The position numbers and the translations under genes were made by a program. DNA of 29,131 nt from 630D-37 sp037447295 (GTDB lineage: Bacteria > Chloroflexota > Anaerolineae > Anaerolineales > Villigracilaceae), in contig JBBIGZ010000037.1 of the NCBI GenBank assembly GCA_037447295.1, positions 1-29,131 of the forward strand. Direction: 5' to 3'. Of the stretch, positions 21,753-29,131 are shown in pieces (position 1 is the first letter of the stretch; each line of letters opens with the position of its first letter). Below the pieces are notes generated by a model. That model did not search any database and had not been told where the DNA came from. It saw nothing but the letters and a program-made list of their open reading frames with translations.

Positions 21753-23120
21753 ATGGAAAATGCGGATCTGATCGTAGTTGGTGGTGGTTTGGCCGGTAGC
21801 GAGGCCGCGTGGCAAGCCGCAGAACGCGACCTCCGTGTGCATCTTTATGAGATGCGCCCGATTCGCACGACCGGCGCCCATCAAACCGCTTATCTGGCCG
21901 AACTGGTATGCTCAAATTCCCTCGGATCGCGCCTTCCAGATCGGGCCTCAGGCGTCCTACAAAACGAGCTGCGACGGCTTAAGTCCTTGCTTTTGGCCTG
22001 TGCCGAAGAAAGCGCCGTTCCGGCGGGCAGCGCACTGGCAGTGGACCGTGAGCTTTTCGCCCGCAAAGTGACAGAACGCCTTGAACAGCACCCCAACATC
22101 CGCATCATTCGCGCGGAGATCACCGATATCCCTTCTTCTCCCACGATCATCGCCAGCGGACCTTTGACCTCGCCGGCTCTTACCCAGGCCATTGTACGCC
22201 TGACGGGAGAACAACACCTTTCGTTCTTCGATGCCATCTCACCGATCGTCACTGCCGAGAGCATCAACATGGAAATCGCCTTTCGGGCTTCGCGCTACGG
22301 CCGGGGCGAAGCGGAAGAAGGGGACTATATCAATTGTCCGATGACGCGTGATGAATATGAGGCCTTCGTAGATGCCTTGCTGAGCGCGGAACGCATTGAA
22401 CTGCGCGAATTTGAAGAGGTCATCCGTCAGGGGGTGCGTGCTGGCGTGGAGCGTTTCTTCGAAGGTTGCCTACCGATCGAAATCCTGGCCGAACGTGGGC
22501 CAGATGCCCTGGCTTTTGGCCCAATGCGCCCGGTCGGGCTGATCGATCCGCGTACCGGAAAACGTCCCTATGCCGTCGTGCAACTTCGCCAGGACAATCT
22601 CCTCGGCAACCTTTATAATATCGTGGGCTTTCAGACCAATCTGAAATATTCCGAACAGCAACGTGTGTTTCGCATGATTCCGGGCTTAGAGCGCGCCGAA
22701 TTTGTGCGCTATGGACAGATGCATCGCAATACGTTCATCGCCTCCCCGCGCCTGCTCCTGCCGACTTTGCAATTCCGCTCTCGTCCCGATCTCTTCTTTG
22801 CTGGCCAGATCACGGGAGTCGAAGGGTATATGGGAAACATCGCCACCGGTTTGCTGGCCGGCTGGAACGCCGCGCGCTTGATCCGCGGCAAAGAACCGCT
22901 CGTCCTGCCGCCGGCTACTATGTTGGGCGCACTCTGCCATTACGTGACCCACGCCTCGCTACAGGACTTTCAGCCGATGAAGGCCAACTTTGGCATTTTG
23001 CCACCTTTGGAGGGTGAAAAACGCCTGGATAAACGCGCCCGCGCTCAGGCTTATGCCCAACGGGCACTCACCACACTGGAAAATTTCCTTCAGAGCCTGG
23101 TTGATGAAGACAGCCTATAG
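21753..23120 (+). CDS. trmFO: tRNA (uracil-54-C5) methyltransferase, folate/FAD-dependent TrmFO
   Basis: TrmFO makes ribothymidine 54 in the T-loop of tRNA using methylene-tetrahydrofolate and FAD. The 455-residue protein starts MENADLIVVGGGLAGSEAAW (FAD-binding GxGxxG), continues with LYEMRPIRTTGAHQT and ELVCSNSLGS (C53), and has the second catalytic Cys in YINCPMTRDEYEAF at C195. EGYMGNIATGLLAG closes the FAD site. The folate-dependent type is usual in Firmicutes and many deep-branching phyla. No clear ribosome binding site precedes it, so coupling with the reductase gene is likely. Its last 17 bases overlap the VanZ-like gene. Confidence 0.96.
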   Translation: MENADLIVVGGGLAGSEAAWQAAERDLRVHLYEMRPIRTTGAHQTAYLAELVCSNSLGSRLPDRASGVLQNELRRLKSLLLACAEESAVPAGSALAVDRELFARKVTERLEQHPNIRIIRAEITDIPSSPTIIASGPLTSPALTQAIVRLTGEQHLSFFDAISPIVTAESINMEIAFRASRYGRGEAEEGDYINCPMTRDEYEAFVDALLSAERIELREFEEVIRQGVRAGVERFFEGCLPIEILAERGPDALAFGPMRPVGLIDPRTGKRPYAVVQLRQDNLLGNLYNIVGFQTNLKYSEQQRVFRMIPGLERAEFVRYGQMHRNTFIASPRLLLPTLQFRSRPDLFFAGQITGVEGYMGNIATGLLAGWNAARLIRGKEPLVLPPATMLGALCHYVTHASLQDFQPMKANFGILPPLEGEKRLDKRARAQAYAQRALTTLENFLQSLVDEDSL

Positions 23121-23487
23121 ATGGATACCTACATGGTTGTGGATGGGGATTATTTTCGCCTTTTCCTCTCGTCCATCTGACGAATTGCCGGATTTTGGAC
23201 TCTATGATCTGCTGGTGAAAAAGGGTGGGCACATGCTGGGATATGCCATTCTGGCATGGCTCTTCTTCCGCTCATGGCAGGGATCGGGGCTATCCCGATC
23301 GATGGCATATATTCTGGCGTTTCTTTCGTCGGTGTTATACGCTATTAGCGATGAGATTCACCAAGCATTCGTCCCCGGTCGGCATGCTCGAATCACCGAC
23401 GTCCTGATAGATACAGTCGGAATTCTGCTGGCACTGTGGATGGTGCATCTTTACCAAAAGGACGGATTGCAGTCGCGAATGCAATGA
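23104..23487 (+). CDS. VanZ-like family membrane protein
   Basis: This 127-residue membrane protein begins MKTAYRWIPTWLWMG and has about four helices. The VanZ-like family signature is clear: FAFSSRPSDELP, then KKGGHMLGYAILAWLFFR, and YAISDEIHQAFVPGRHARITDVLIDT in helix 3-4. Family members include VanZ of teicoplanin resistance, but most have no known role, and nothing here indicates glycopeptide resistance. ATG 23104 gives the normal start; a longer frame from 22990 would read through trmFO. It overlaps trmFO by 17 bases and is followed by the kinase gene after 3 bases. Confidence 0.88.
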   Translation: MKTAYRWIPTWLWMGIIFAFSSRPSDELPDFGLYDLLVKKGGHMLGYAILAWLFFRSWQGSGLSRSMAYILAFLSSVLYAISDEIHQAFVPGRHARITDVLIDTVGILLALWMVHLYQKDGLQSRMQ

Positions 23488-23490
23488 CTT

Positions 23491-24354
23491 ATGGACCTTT
23501 CGGTTCTAAATGCCATCGACCTTTCTGCCCCCGGTTTTCTGATCATGGTGATCGGCCCGCCGGATAGCGGGAAAAGCACTCTGGCGCAGCTGATCTACCA
23601 TCAGCTCTGCATGGAATATGCTCAAGTCGCCTATCTGGATGGCGATCCAGGACAGAGCACCCTAGGACCACCGACCACCCTTTCCCTCGCCATTAAACGT
23701 CGAGGGGATCGTTCTTTCCCCCCTCAGGGACGCATGTGGCGACGTTTCATCGGATCTACATCGCCGCGTGGATATATGCTTCCAATGCTGGTCGGTGTAC
23801 ATCGCTTGGTACAAAAAGCACGCGAAAACGGCATACAGGTGGTGGTTTATGATACCTGTGGACTGGTGAATGCGCGCGAGGGCGGTCTGGCCCTCAAACT
23901 GGCCGAGATTGAATTGCTACAACCCTCAATGCTGATCGCTCTTCAGCGCGAAAAGGAGCTGGAGCCTTTGCTGGAGGCAATAAAATCCTATCCTTGTCGG
24001 GTTGTTCGCTGTTCCCCTTCTTCCCAGGTGAGACCACGATCCGCGGAGGAACGACGAAACTACCGAGCAAGGCGCTTCAAAGAATACTTTCACCAGGCTG
24101 ATGTGCTTACGCTCGATCGATCCACTTTGCCGTTGGCAGTGATTGCTCCGTCCTCGTTGCAACCTTCACAGATTATTTCCCTGGAAGATGCCCAAGGATT
24201 TGTCCTCGCACTAGGTATTCTGCAGGAAACAAATGAGGGACAATTTCATATTCTGACGCCCCTCAAAAAGATGGAGGCTTGTCGCATTTTGCGCGCCGGA
24301 AGCTTGCTTTTAGATTCACACACCTTTCAGGAAAAGCGAGTTATGCTAGAATAG
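23491..24354 (+). CDS. Clp1/Grc3-like polynucleotide 5'-hydroxyl kinase
   Basis: This 287-residue protein has a P-loop at residues 22-30 (GPPDSGKST), the Clp1_P-family block LDGDPGQSTLGPPTTLSL (D50-Q55, with an Asp general base), FIGSTSPRGYMLPMLVG near 86 (Grc3/Nol9/Clp1 proteins have a similar TSPRG block), DTCGLV at 121-126 and a basic lid-like region RRNYRARRFKEYF around 188-200. The family phosphorylates 5'-OH ends of RNA or DNA and is best known in archaea and eukaryotes (tRNA splicing, rRNA processing). Bacterial members are poorly studied. The C-terminal 80 residues are not recognised. It lies between a VanZ-like gene and kinase genes. Confidence 0.8.
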   Translation: MDLSVLNAIDLSAPGFLIMVIGPPDSGKSTLAQLIYHQLCMEYAQVAYLDGDPGQSTLGPPTTLSLAIKRRGDRSFPPQGRMWRRFIGSTSPRGYMLPMLVGVHRLVQKARENGIQVVVYDTCGLVNAREGGLALKLAEIELLQPSMLIALQREKELEPLLEAIKSYPCRVVRCSPSSQVRPRSAEERRNYRARRFKEYFHQADVLTLDRSTLPLAVIAPSSLQPSQIISLEDAQGFVLALGILQETNEGQFHILTPLKKMEACRILRAGSLLLDSHTFQEKRVMLE

Positions 24355-24358
24355 TCAT

Positions 24359-26920
24359 ATGGCTCCCCTTGAAAGAACGCGCGAAGAAGCGCGAGAGCAA
24401 TTGCTTAAACATGCCTGTCTTGTGACTGGGGCGGCATGGGCGCTGTGGGCCGATCGCGAAAGTGGGGTATGGAAGGTGATCGCGGCTCACGGGGTGCGGA
24501 AAACAGCCCTCCAGGACCTCAACACCTATCTGCAGCAAACTGCGACGGATGCCTGGATGTGTGGGGCTTTTTCCAGCCATGCGCTACGCTCGCATACTTT
24601 TCCCATTAAAGGGCTGACCGCCCAACGCGCAACGCTTTTCCCGGTTCCAGGAGCCTTTCTCGCTTTTCTCGTAGGAGGAGATCTTCAGCCCGATCACCGT
24701 CGTTTTTGGCGCTCACTGGCCGAAGTATTCTCTACCCCCGGCTCAGAAAAGCAAGATGAAATGCTCTCCCACCTTCAAGAAAAGTTATTAGGGGACTTGC
24801 CAGAGTCAGTAGAAAGCTTATTCCAAGAGATTATAAAAATTACTCAGGCAGATGGCGGTTGGCTGGCCGTTCATCGGGCCGAGCGGCTAGAAATACGTTA
24901 CCAGCACAATTGTCCTGATGCTCAGGGCAAGGTGCTTTCGCCTGAAGAGGAGCCGATCGTTTATCGTCTCTTGCGGGCACGACAGGCTATTCTTCTCGAG
25001 CCACAACGACCAGAATGGAAATACATCCCGTTCTTTACCAAGTCCGAAATTCGCTCACAGGGATGGATGGGAGTGCCGTTTCACATTGGGAAGCGCTTGA
25101 TAGCCGTTCTGGTGCTCTGGAGAGAAGCTCCGTTTGCAACAAGTGAAAAGACAAAAATCGAAACGCTGGCGCGCAACTTGGCTTCGGTTCTGGAAGCTGG
25201 CTTGCTGTTCGAAGAGATGGCCGGCTATCTTCATCGCTTGGCACTCCTGAACGATTTCGTATTGACCATTTCGGCGACGCAAAGCCTGGAACAAATCATC
25301 CGCCGAACGTTTGCCCTCTTGGAACGTTCTTTCAAGCCCGATCAAGTCGCTTTGCTTTTGAAGAGCAACGATTTATTGCGAGAATATCGTCCAAGGGATT
25401 CACAGCTGGAGATGCGCATTTCTCCAATGGCATCCCATCCGTTTGCGGAATATCTCACCGCACGACGACGTAGCAATATTTTGGATGGCGGTGAAGAAGA
25501 AATACGTTCCACGCTCTATTCCCATCTCAGGCATCGGGGGCAAACGATTGGGCTGATTGTGCTCCAAAGTCGCTCTCCCAAAGCTTTCACGAGCCATGAT
25601 GAACAATTGTTGGGCGTTTTGGGGAGCCATCTGGCCTCCTTAATCGAATACAGCCGGTTACGCGAGGATGCAGAAGCCCGCGCCCGCCGCCTTGGTCTGA
25701 TCCACGATGTTGTCGAACAAATCCTTGGATTATCCGATCTCCAGGAAATCTTGCAGATCGTAGCCGATTTACTGGTGGAGTATTTCGCTTACGAATTTGC
25801 TGAAGCCACGCTTTTTGATGAACTTCCCATGAGTGGACGAGCAAGCAAAAGGCCGGAAATCCTTGCTGCGGCGCAGGAATGGGCGATCAAACATGATCTG
25901 ATAGAACAGGCAAGAAAAGAGGGGCAAAGTTTGTTGTTCAACACACTGGCACAAGAACCGCCCGAAAGCTCTCGTTCATGGCAACCGGCTTCAGCACTTA
26001 TCGTGCTTTTGCGCGATGGCGTCCAGGTGATCGGAGCGCTACAAGCCGCAAGCAGTCGCCCCAATGCTTTCGACGAAATCGATCGTGTGGCGCTGGAATC
26101 GTTGGCCGGCATTTTGACCACCGTTGCCCGCAACGTCAGACAATACACCTCGCTTCAGAATACCATCCAAGAACTGCGTGCCACTCAAAGCGAGCTCAAG
26201 CGTCAGATGGAAATTCAACAGCTAACCGAACGACGATTGATTCAGGCGGCAAAACTGGCCGCGGTGGGCGAAATGGCAGCCGGTGTGGCCCACGAATTGA
26301 ACAATCCGTTGACCACAGTTGTCGGCTTCAGCGAGTTAGTCCTGGAAGAGATCCCAAAAGATTCACCACTGTATGCAGATTTGGAAATGGTGTTGCGCGA
26401 GGCCCGGCGCGCTCGTGAAGTAGTGCGACGCCTGTTGGATTTTGCCCGCCCAGGGGAGATCACGCGTACGCGCTATGATTTCAACCAAATTGTGCAGGAC
26501 GTTGTTTCACTGGTGCGTCACCTGCTCCATACCAGCGGCATTCAGCACACCCTGCAACTGGAGGAAAATCTGCCCTGGGTCTACGTGAGTGTCAATCAAA
26601 TCAAGCAAGTGTTGCTAAACCTCATTCATAACGCCATTCAGGCCATGCCACTAGGAGGTGAATTGACCATTATCACACAACGCGCCCAGCGCGAAAATCG
26701 CTCTTGGATTGTATGCCATATCAAAGATACCGGTAGCGGAATTTTGCCCGAAGATCGAAAGCATCTTTTCGAACCGTTTTTTACCACCAAAGCAAAACAA
26801 GGTGGCACCGGATTAGGGCTTTCGATTAGTTACAACATTATCGCCGATCACGGTGGTACGATTGAAGTCGAGAGCGAATACCAAAAGGGTTCCTGTTTCA
26901 GCATTTGGTTGCCGATATGA
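24359..26920 (+). CDS. Cytoplasmic multi-GAF sensor histidine kinase
   Basis: This 853-residue protein has no membrane helix. About four GAF-like regions are suggested (roughly 15-125, 145-285, 300-430 and 450-595), followed by a short coiled coil and a HisKA domain with phosphoacceptor H645 in GVAHELNNPLTTVVGFSEL. The ATPase domain has the N-box NLIHNAIQAM (754-763), G1 DTGSGI (790-795), FEPFFTTK and G2 GGTGLGLSISYN. It would sense an intracellular ligand or redox state through the GAF domains and pass phosphate to a REC domain. The adjacent gene, starting within its stop codon (ATGA), encodes such a domain. Confidence 0.93.
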   Translation: MAPLERTREEAREQLLKHACLVTGAAWALWADRESGVWKVIAAHGVRKTALQDLNTYLQQTATDAWMCGAFSSHALRSHTFPIKGLTAQRATLFPVPGAFLAFLVGGDLQPDHRRFWRSLAEVFSTPGSEKQDEMLSHLQEKLLGDLPESVESLFQEIIKITQADGGWLAVHRAERLEIRYQHNCPDAQGKVLSPEEEPIVYRLLRARQAILLEPQRPEWKYIPFFTKSEIRSQGWMGVPFHIGKRLIAVLVLWREAPFATSEKTKIETLARNLASVLEAGLLFEEMAGYLHRLALLNDFVLTISATQSLEQIIRRTFALLERSFKPDQVALLLKSNDLLREYRPRDSQLEMRISPMASHPFAEYLTARRRSNILDGGEEEIRSTLYSHLRHRGQTIGLIVLQSRSPKAFTSHDEQLLGVLGSHLASLIEYSRLREDAEARARRLGLIHDVVEQILGLSDLQEILQIVADLLVEYFAYEFAEATLFDELPMSGRASKRPEILAAAQEWAIKHDLIEQARKEGQSLLFNTLAQEPPESSRSWQPASALIVLLRDGVQVIGALQAASSRPNAFDEIDRVALESLAGILTTVARNVRQYTSLQNTIQELRATQSELKRQMEIQQLTERRLIQAAKLAAVGEMAAGVAHELNNPLTTVVGFSELVLEEIPKDSPLYADLEMVLREARRAREVVRRLLDFARPGEITRTRYDFNQIVQDVVSLVRHLLHTSGIQHTLQLEENLPWVYVSVNQIKQVLLNLIHNAIQAMPLGGELTIITQRAQRENRSWIVCHIKDTGSGILPEDRKHLFEPFFTTKAKQGGTGLGLSISYNIIADHGGTIEVESEYQKGSCFSIWLPI

Positions 26921-28521
26921 ACCTTTCCGAGCGACACATTCTGATCCTGGACGACGAACCCGGCATCACGCTGCTATGCGAGCGCCTGTTGCGGCGCGCT
27001 GGCGCTTCGGTAGCCGGTTTTACCTCGGCGAAAGAAGCCTTAGAGCATCTGCGTGAGAAACAGGTTGACCTGTTGATCGTGGATATTCGCATGCCCGATA
27101 TGGATGGCTTCAGTGTCATCCACTTGGCCCAGCAAATCCAACCTGACCTGGCGATTCTGATCATGACGGGATTTGGAACAATCGAGACGGCCATTCGTGC
27201 CCTACGCGAGGGCGTGGACGGATTGCTTCTCAAACCGTTTACCGATGGGAGCGAATTCATCCAGGCTGTGCAACTGGCATTGGAAGATCACGAGAAAAAG
27301 CGCGATGCTTCTCGCATGCCAATGCTGCGCTCTTTGTTCCAGATCACCGAAATCCTTTTCTCCGAAACCGACCTACAACGGCTGAGAGCGCTCATCATTC
27401 AAGCCATCCGTTCCCACCTTCAAGCCTCGAGCGCAGCACTTTTCCAGGAAGAAGATGGGCAATTGTCCCTCTATGCCGGCGACACTTTTATACCACCTTC
27501 CGCTTTTCTCACGGAAATTGCCCGTAATGGAAAACCACTATTGCTTACCCAGCATGAACAAGATGTAAATAAGCGCGTTTTCCTGGAGGAACACAATTTG
27601 CTCTCGGCCTTATTTGTCCCCTTGAGCCGTCATGGAGTGAATCGTCTTTATTATGCCGGGCGCGAGGACTCTCTTTTCCGAGAGGTCGATCTGGAGATGT
27701 TCATTCTATTAGCCCGTCAAGCCTCTGCAGCCCTGGAAAATGCACGCCTCTATTCGGAACTGAGAGAATATGTGCGACGAGTGGAGGAATCCCAACAAGC
27801 CTTGATCCAGGCCGAAAAAATGGCCACGGTGGGACGCCTGACGGCCTCTATTGCCCATGAGATCAATAATCCCTTGCAGGCACTGCAAAACTGTTTGCAT
27901 TTAGCCGGGCATCCGGAACTACCCCTTTCCGAACGACAGCATTATTTTGAATTGGCCAAAGGTGAATTGGAACGCTTGCGGACTATCGTTGGGCAAATGC
28001 TGAACTTTTACCGCCCGTCTGCGCAAAACGAAATACTTTCTCTCCCGGAGATTTGGGAACACGTCTTGACCTTGATGAAAAGCACTTTGGAGCAGAACAA
28101 TATCCTGGTCGAGAGCAATTGGCCACACGAGTTGCCGCCCATAAAGGGATCGAAGTCGCAAATTCAGCAAGTATTATTGAATTTATTATTAAATTCTATT
28201 CAGGCAATGCCCCAAGGGGGTGTTATCCGGTTATGGGCTATATTGCGCAATCAGGGAATAGAGATCTATCTACAAGATAGCGGCCCAGGTATTCCGCCGG
28301 AGGTGCGCTCTCACATCTTTGAACCGTTCTTCAGCACCAAGGAAGGGGGGATCGGCCTGGGATTGACAGTAAGTTACAATATCATTACTTCCCACGGCGG
28401 GCGATTGGAACTGGTTACCGATCAACCGGGAGGCGCTTGTTTCCGTATTTCGCTCCCTGTTGCACATCCTGTACATTCATCCGAGGTGAAGCATGAAACC
28501 TCATTTGCTGATCGTAGATGA
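26917..28521 (+). CDS. Response regulator-GAF-histidine kinase fusion
   Basis: This 534-residue protein has a REC domain (1-120) with acidic pocket D12/D13, phosphoacceptor D56 (VDIRMPDMDG), T84 and K106. A GAF-like region follows (about 140-280), then HisKA with H314 (SIAHEINNPLQ) and an ATPase domain with N-box N426, DSGPGI (454-459), FEPFFSTKEG and GGIGLGLTVSYN. The start at ATG 26917, overlapping the upstream stop, gives MNLSERHILILDDEPG; a frame starting at 26905 would be four residues longer. It can receive phosphate from the upstream kinase and itself act as a kinase. The downstream regulator gene overlaps it by 29 bases. Confidence 0.93.
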   Translation: MNLSERHILILDDEPGITLLCERLLRRAGASVAGFTSAKEALEHLREKQVDLLIVDIRMPDMDGFSVIHLAQQIQPDLAILIMTGFGTIETAIRALREGVDGLLLKPFTDGSEFIQAVQLALEDHEKKRDASRMPMLRSLFQITEILFSETDLQRLRALIIQAIRSHLQASSAALFQEEDGQLSLYAGDTFIPPSAFLTEIARNGKPLLLTQHEQDVNKRVFLEEHNLLSALFVPLSRHGVNRLYYAGREDSLFREVDLEMFILLARQASAALENARLYSELREYVRRVEESQQALIQAEKMATVGRLTASIAHEINNPLQALQNCLHLAGHPELPLSERQHYFELAKGELERLRTIVGQMLNFYRPSAQNEILSLPEIWEHVLTLMKSTLEQNNILVESNWPHELPPIKGSKSQIQQVLLNLLLNSIQAMPQGGVIRLWAILRNQGIEIYLQDSGPGIPPEVRSHIFEPFFSTKEGGIGLGLTVSYNIITSHGGRLELVTDQPGGACFRISLPVAHPVHSSEVKHETSFADRR

Positions 28522-29131
28522 CGAACCGATCACGGCTCAATCCTTATCAGAAATCCTGCGCCTGGAAGGGTACCAGGTAACAGCAGTACACAATGGCCAA
28601 GCGGCCATTGAATACGTGCGCACACATGTGGTGGATTTGATGATCGTGGACCTGCGCATGCCGGGTATTAGTGGCTTGGAAGTGGCTCAGGTGGTCAACC
28701 AGATTTCCCCGGATACAGAGATTATTCTGCTCACCGCCTATGCAAGCACAGATTCGGCCATTCAGGCATTAAGGTTGCGCGTGCATGATTACCTGCTCAA
28801 GCCAGCCTTGCCCCAAGATGTGATCAAAAGCGTCCAAAAAGGATTGGAGCGCCGCGCTGCACGCCTGAGCGCCAAGGAAAAACTTATTGAAAAGGAAGAA
28901 CACGGCAATCTTTTTGAACTCCCCGATGGCATCCAAGCCGATTTTAATCGCCGGCTACTTTGGAAAGGCGAGCAGAAAGTCTTGTTGACGGTGGCGGAGA
29001 ACCGCTTGCTCCAAATTTTGGTGGAAAACCCCGGCAAGGTTTTTGCCCATCGGGAGCTGATCTTGCTTGTGCAAGGTTACCATGTAGCTCCACACGAGGC
29101 CCCGGAGCTCCTGCGACCACTGGTCAGCCGC
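28493..29131 (+). CDS. OmpR/PhoB-type response regulator (3' end cut by window edge)
   Basis: This frame was read by eye from ATG 28493 (GAGGTG ribosome binding site at 28483-28488) to the window end without a stop, giving 213 residues. The receiver domain begins MKPHLLIVDDEPIT, with D9/D10, phosphoacceptor D53 (VDLRMPG), T81 and K103. A linker leads to a winged-helix DNA-binding domain starting at about 150 (LTVAENRLLQILVENPGKVFAHREL), whose recognition helix lies at or beyond the edge. It is the likely output of the two upstream kinases; targets are unknown. It overlaps the previous gene by 29 bases. Confidence 0.9.
   Translation, partial: MKPHLLIVDDEPITAQSLSEILRLEGYQVTAVHNGQAAIEYVRTHVVDLMIVDLRMPGISGLEVAQVVNQISPDTEIILLTAYASTDSAIQALRLRVHDYLLKPALPQDVIKSVQKGLERRAARLSAKEKLIEKEEHGNLFELPDGIQADFNRRLLWKGEQKVLLTVAENRLLQILVENPGKVFAHRELILLVQGYHVAPHEAPELLRPLVSR

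Noticed and set aside
1..29131. Search by eye for a selenocysteine tRNA (selC) or other tRNA genes
   Set aside because: None of the intergenic gaps is long enough or shows a cloverleaf with a T-loop; a short tRNA inside a gene cannot be excluded without a scanner.

Overview
The window looks like a bacterial chromosome segment, most likely from the Chloroflexota (Anaerolineae-like). This is an inference from gene style: tandem SH3 surface proteins and a DUF4340 protein with Thr-Pro-rich tails, a GldF/GldG-type ABC operon, and densely packed housekeeping operons. No rRNA, tRNA, insertion sequence, prophage or CRISPR array was seen. Both edges cut genes: an MFS transporter on the left and a response regulator on the right.

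Layout. 1-4492 (minus): coiled-coil protein, selB (selenocysteine elongation factor), SRAP/YedK-type DNA-protein crosslink sensor, MFS exporter (partial). 4565-9960 (plus): ftsY, prfB with its programmed +1 frameshift, a 43-residue membrane microprotein, a stand-alone acyl carrier protein, an acyl-AMP ligase and hisS. 9999-11190 (minus): two tandem SH3-domain surface proteins. 11223-11918 (plus): plsC-like acyltransferase. 11941-13631 (minus): dtd, trpS and a SelW-like selenoprotein whose reading frame contains an in-frame UGA. 13750-13995 (plus): FmdB-type zinc-ribbon protein, followed by a bidirectional terminator. 14070-15287 (minus): primary sigma factor. 15385-19298 (minus): four-gene ABC-2/GldG/DUF4340 operon with a good sigma70-type promoter and a hairpin leader. 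19618-29131 (plus): lysine 6-dehydrogenase-like enzyme, aldo/keto reductase, trmFO, VanZ-like protein, Clp1/Grc3-like polynucleotide kinase, and a three-gene phosphorelay (multi-GAF kinase, REC-GAF-kinase, OmpR-type regulator).

Most interesting points. (1) The window carries selB and also a real selenoprotein gene (13374-13631) that conventional ORF calling starts too late: UGA codon 12 lies in a CxxU motif and is followed by a bacterial SECIS-like hairpin with a G at loop position 2. (2) Between prfB and the carrier protein lies a microprotein (6578-6709) with one membrane helix and a C-terminal WIYQGF. It resembles DltX, the small acyl relay of teichoic-acid D-alanylation, and it is coupled to a DSF-type carrier and an adenylating ligase. 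This suggests an uncharacterised Dlt-like envelope acylation cassette. (3) TrpRS carries the C-x21-C-x6-C-x2-C pattern expected of the [4Fe-4S] form known from Thermotoga. (4) A Clp1/Grc3-like RNA/DNA 5'-kinase sits in a bacterial tRNA-modification operon. UGA is recoded twice here, as Sec in selW and as a frameshift in prfB.
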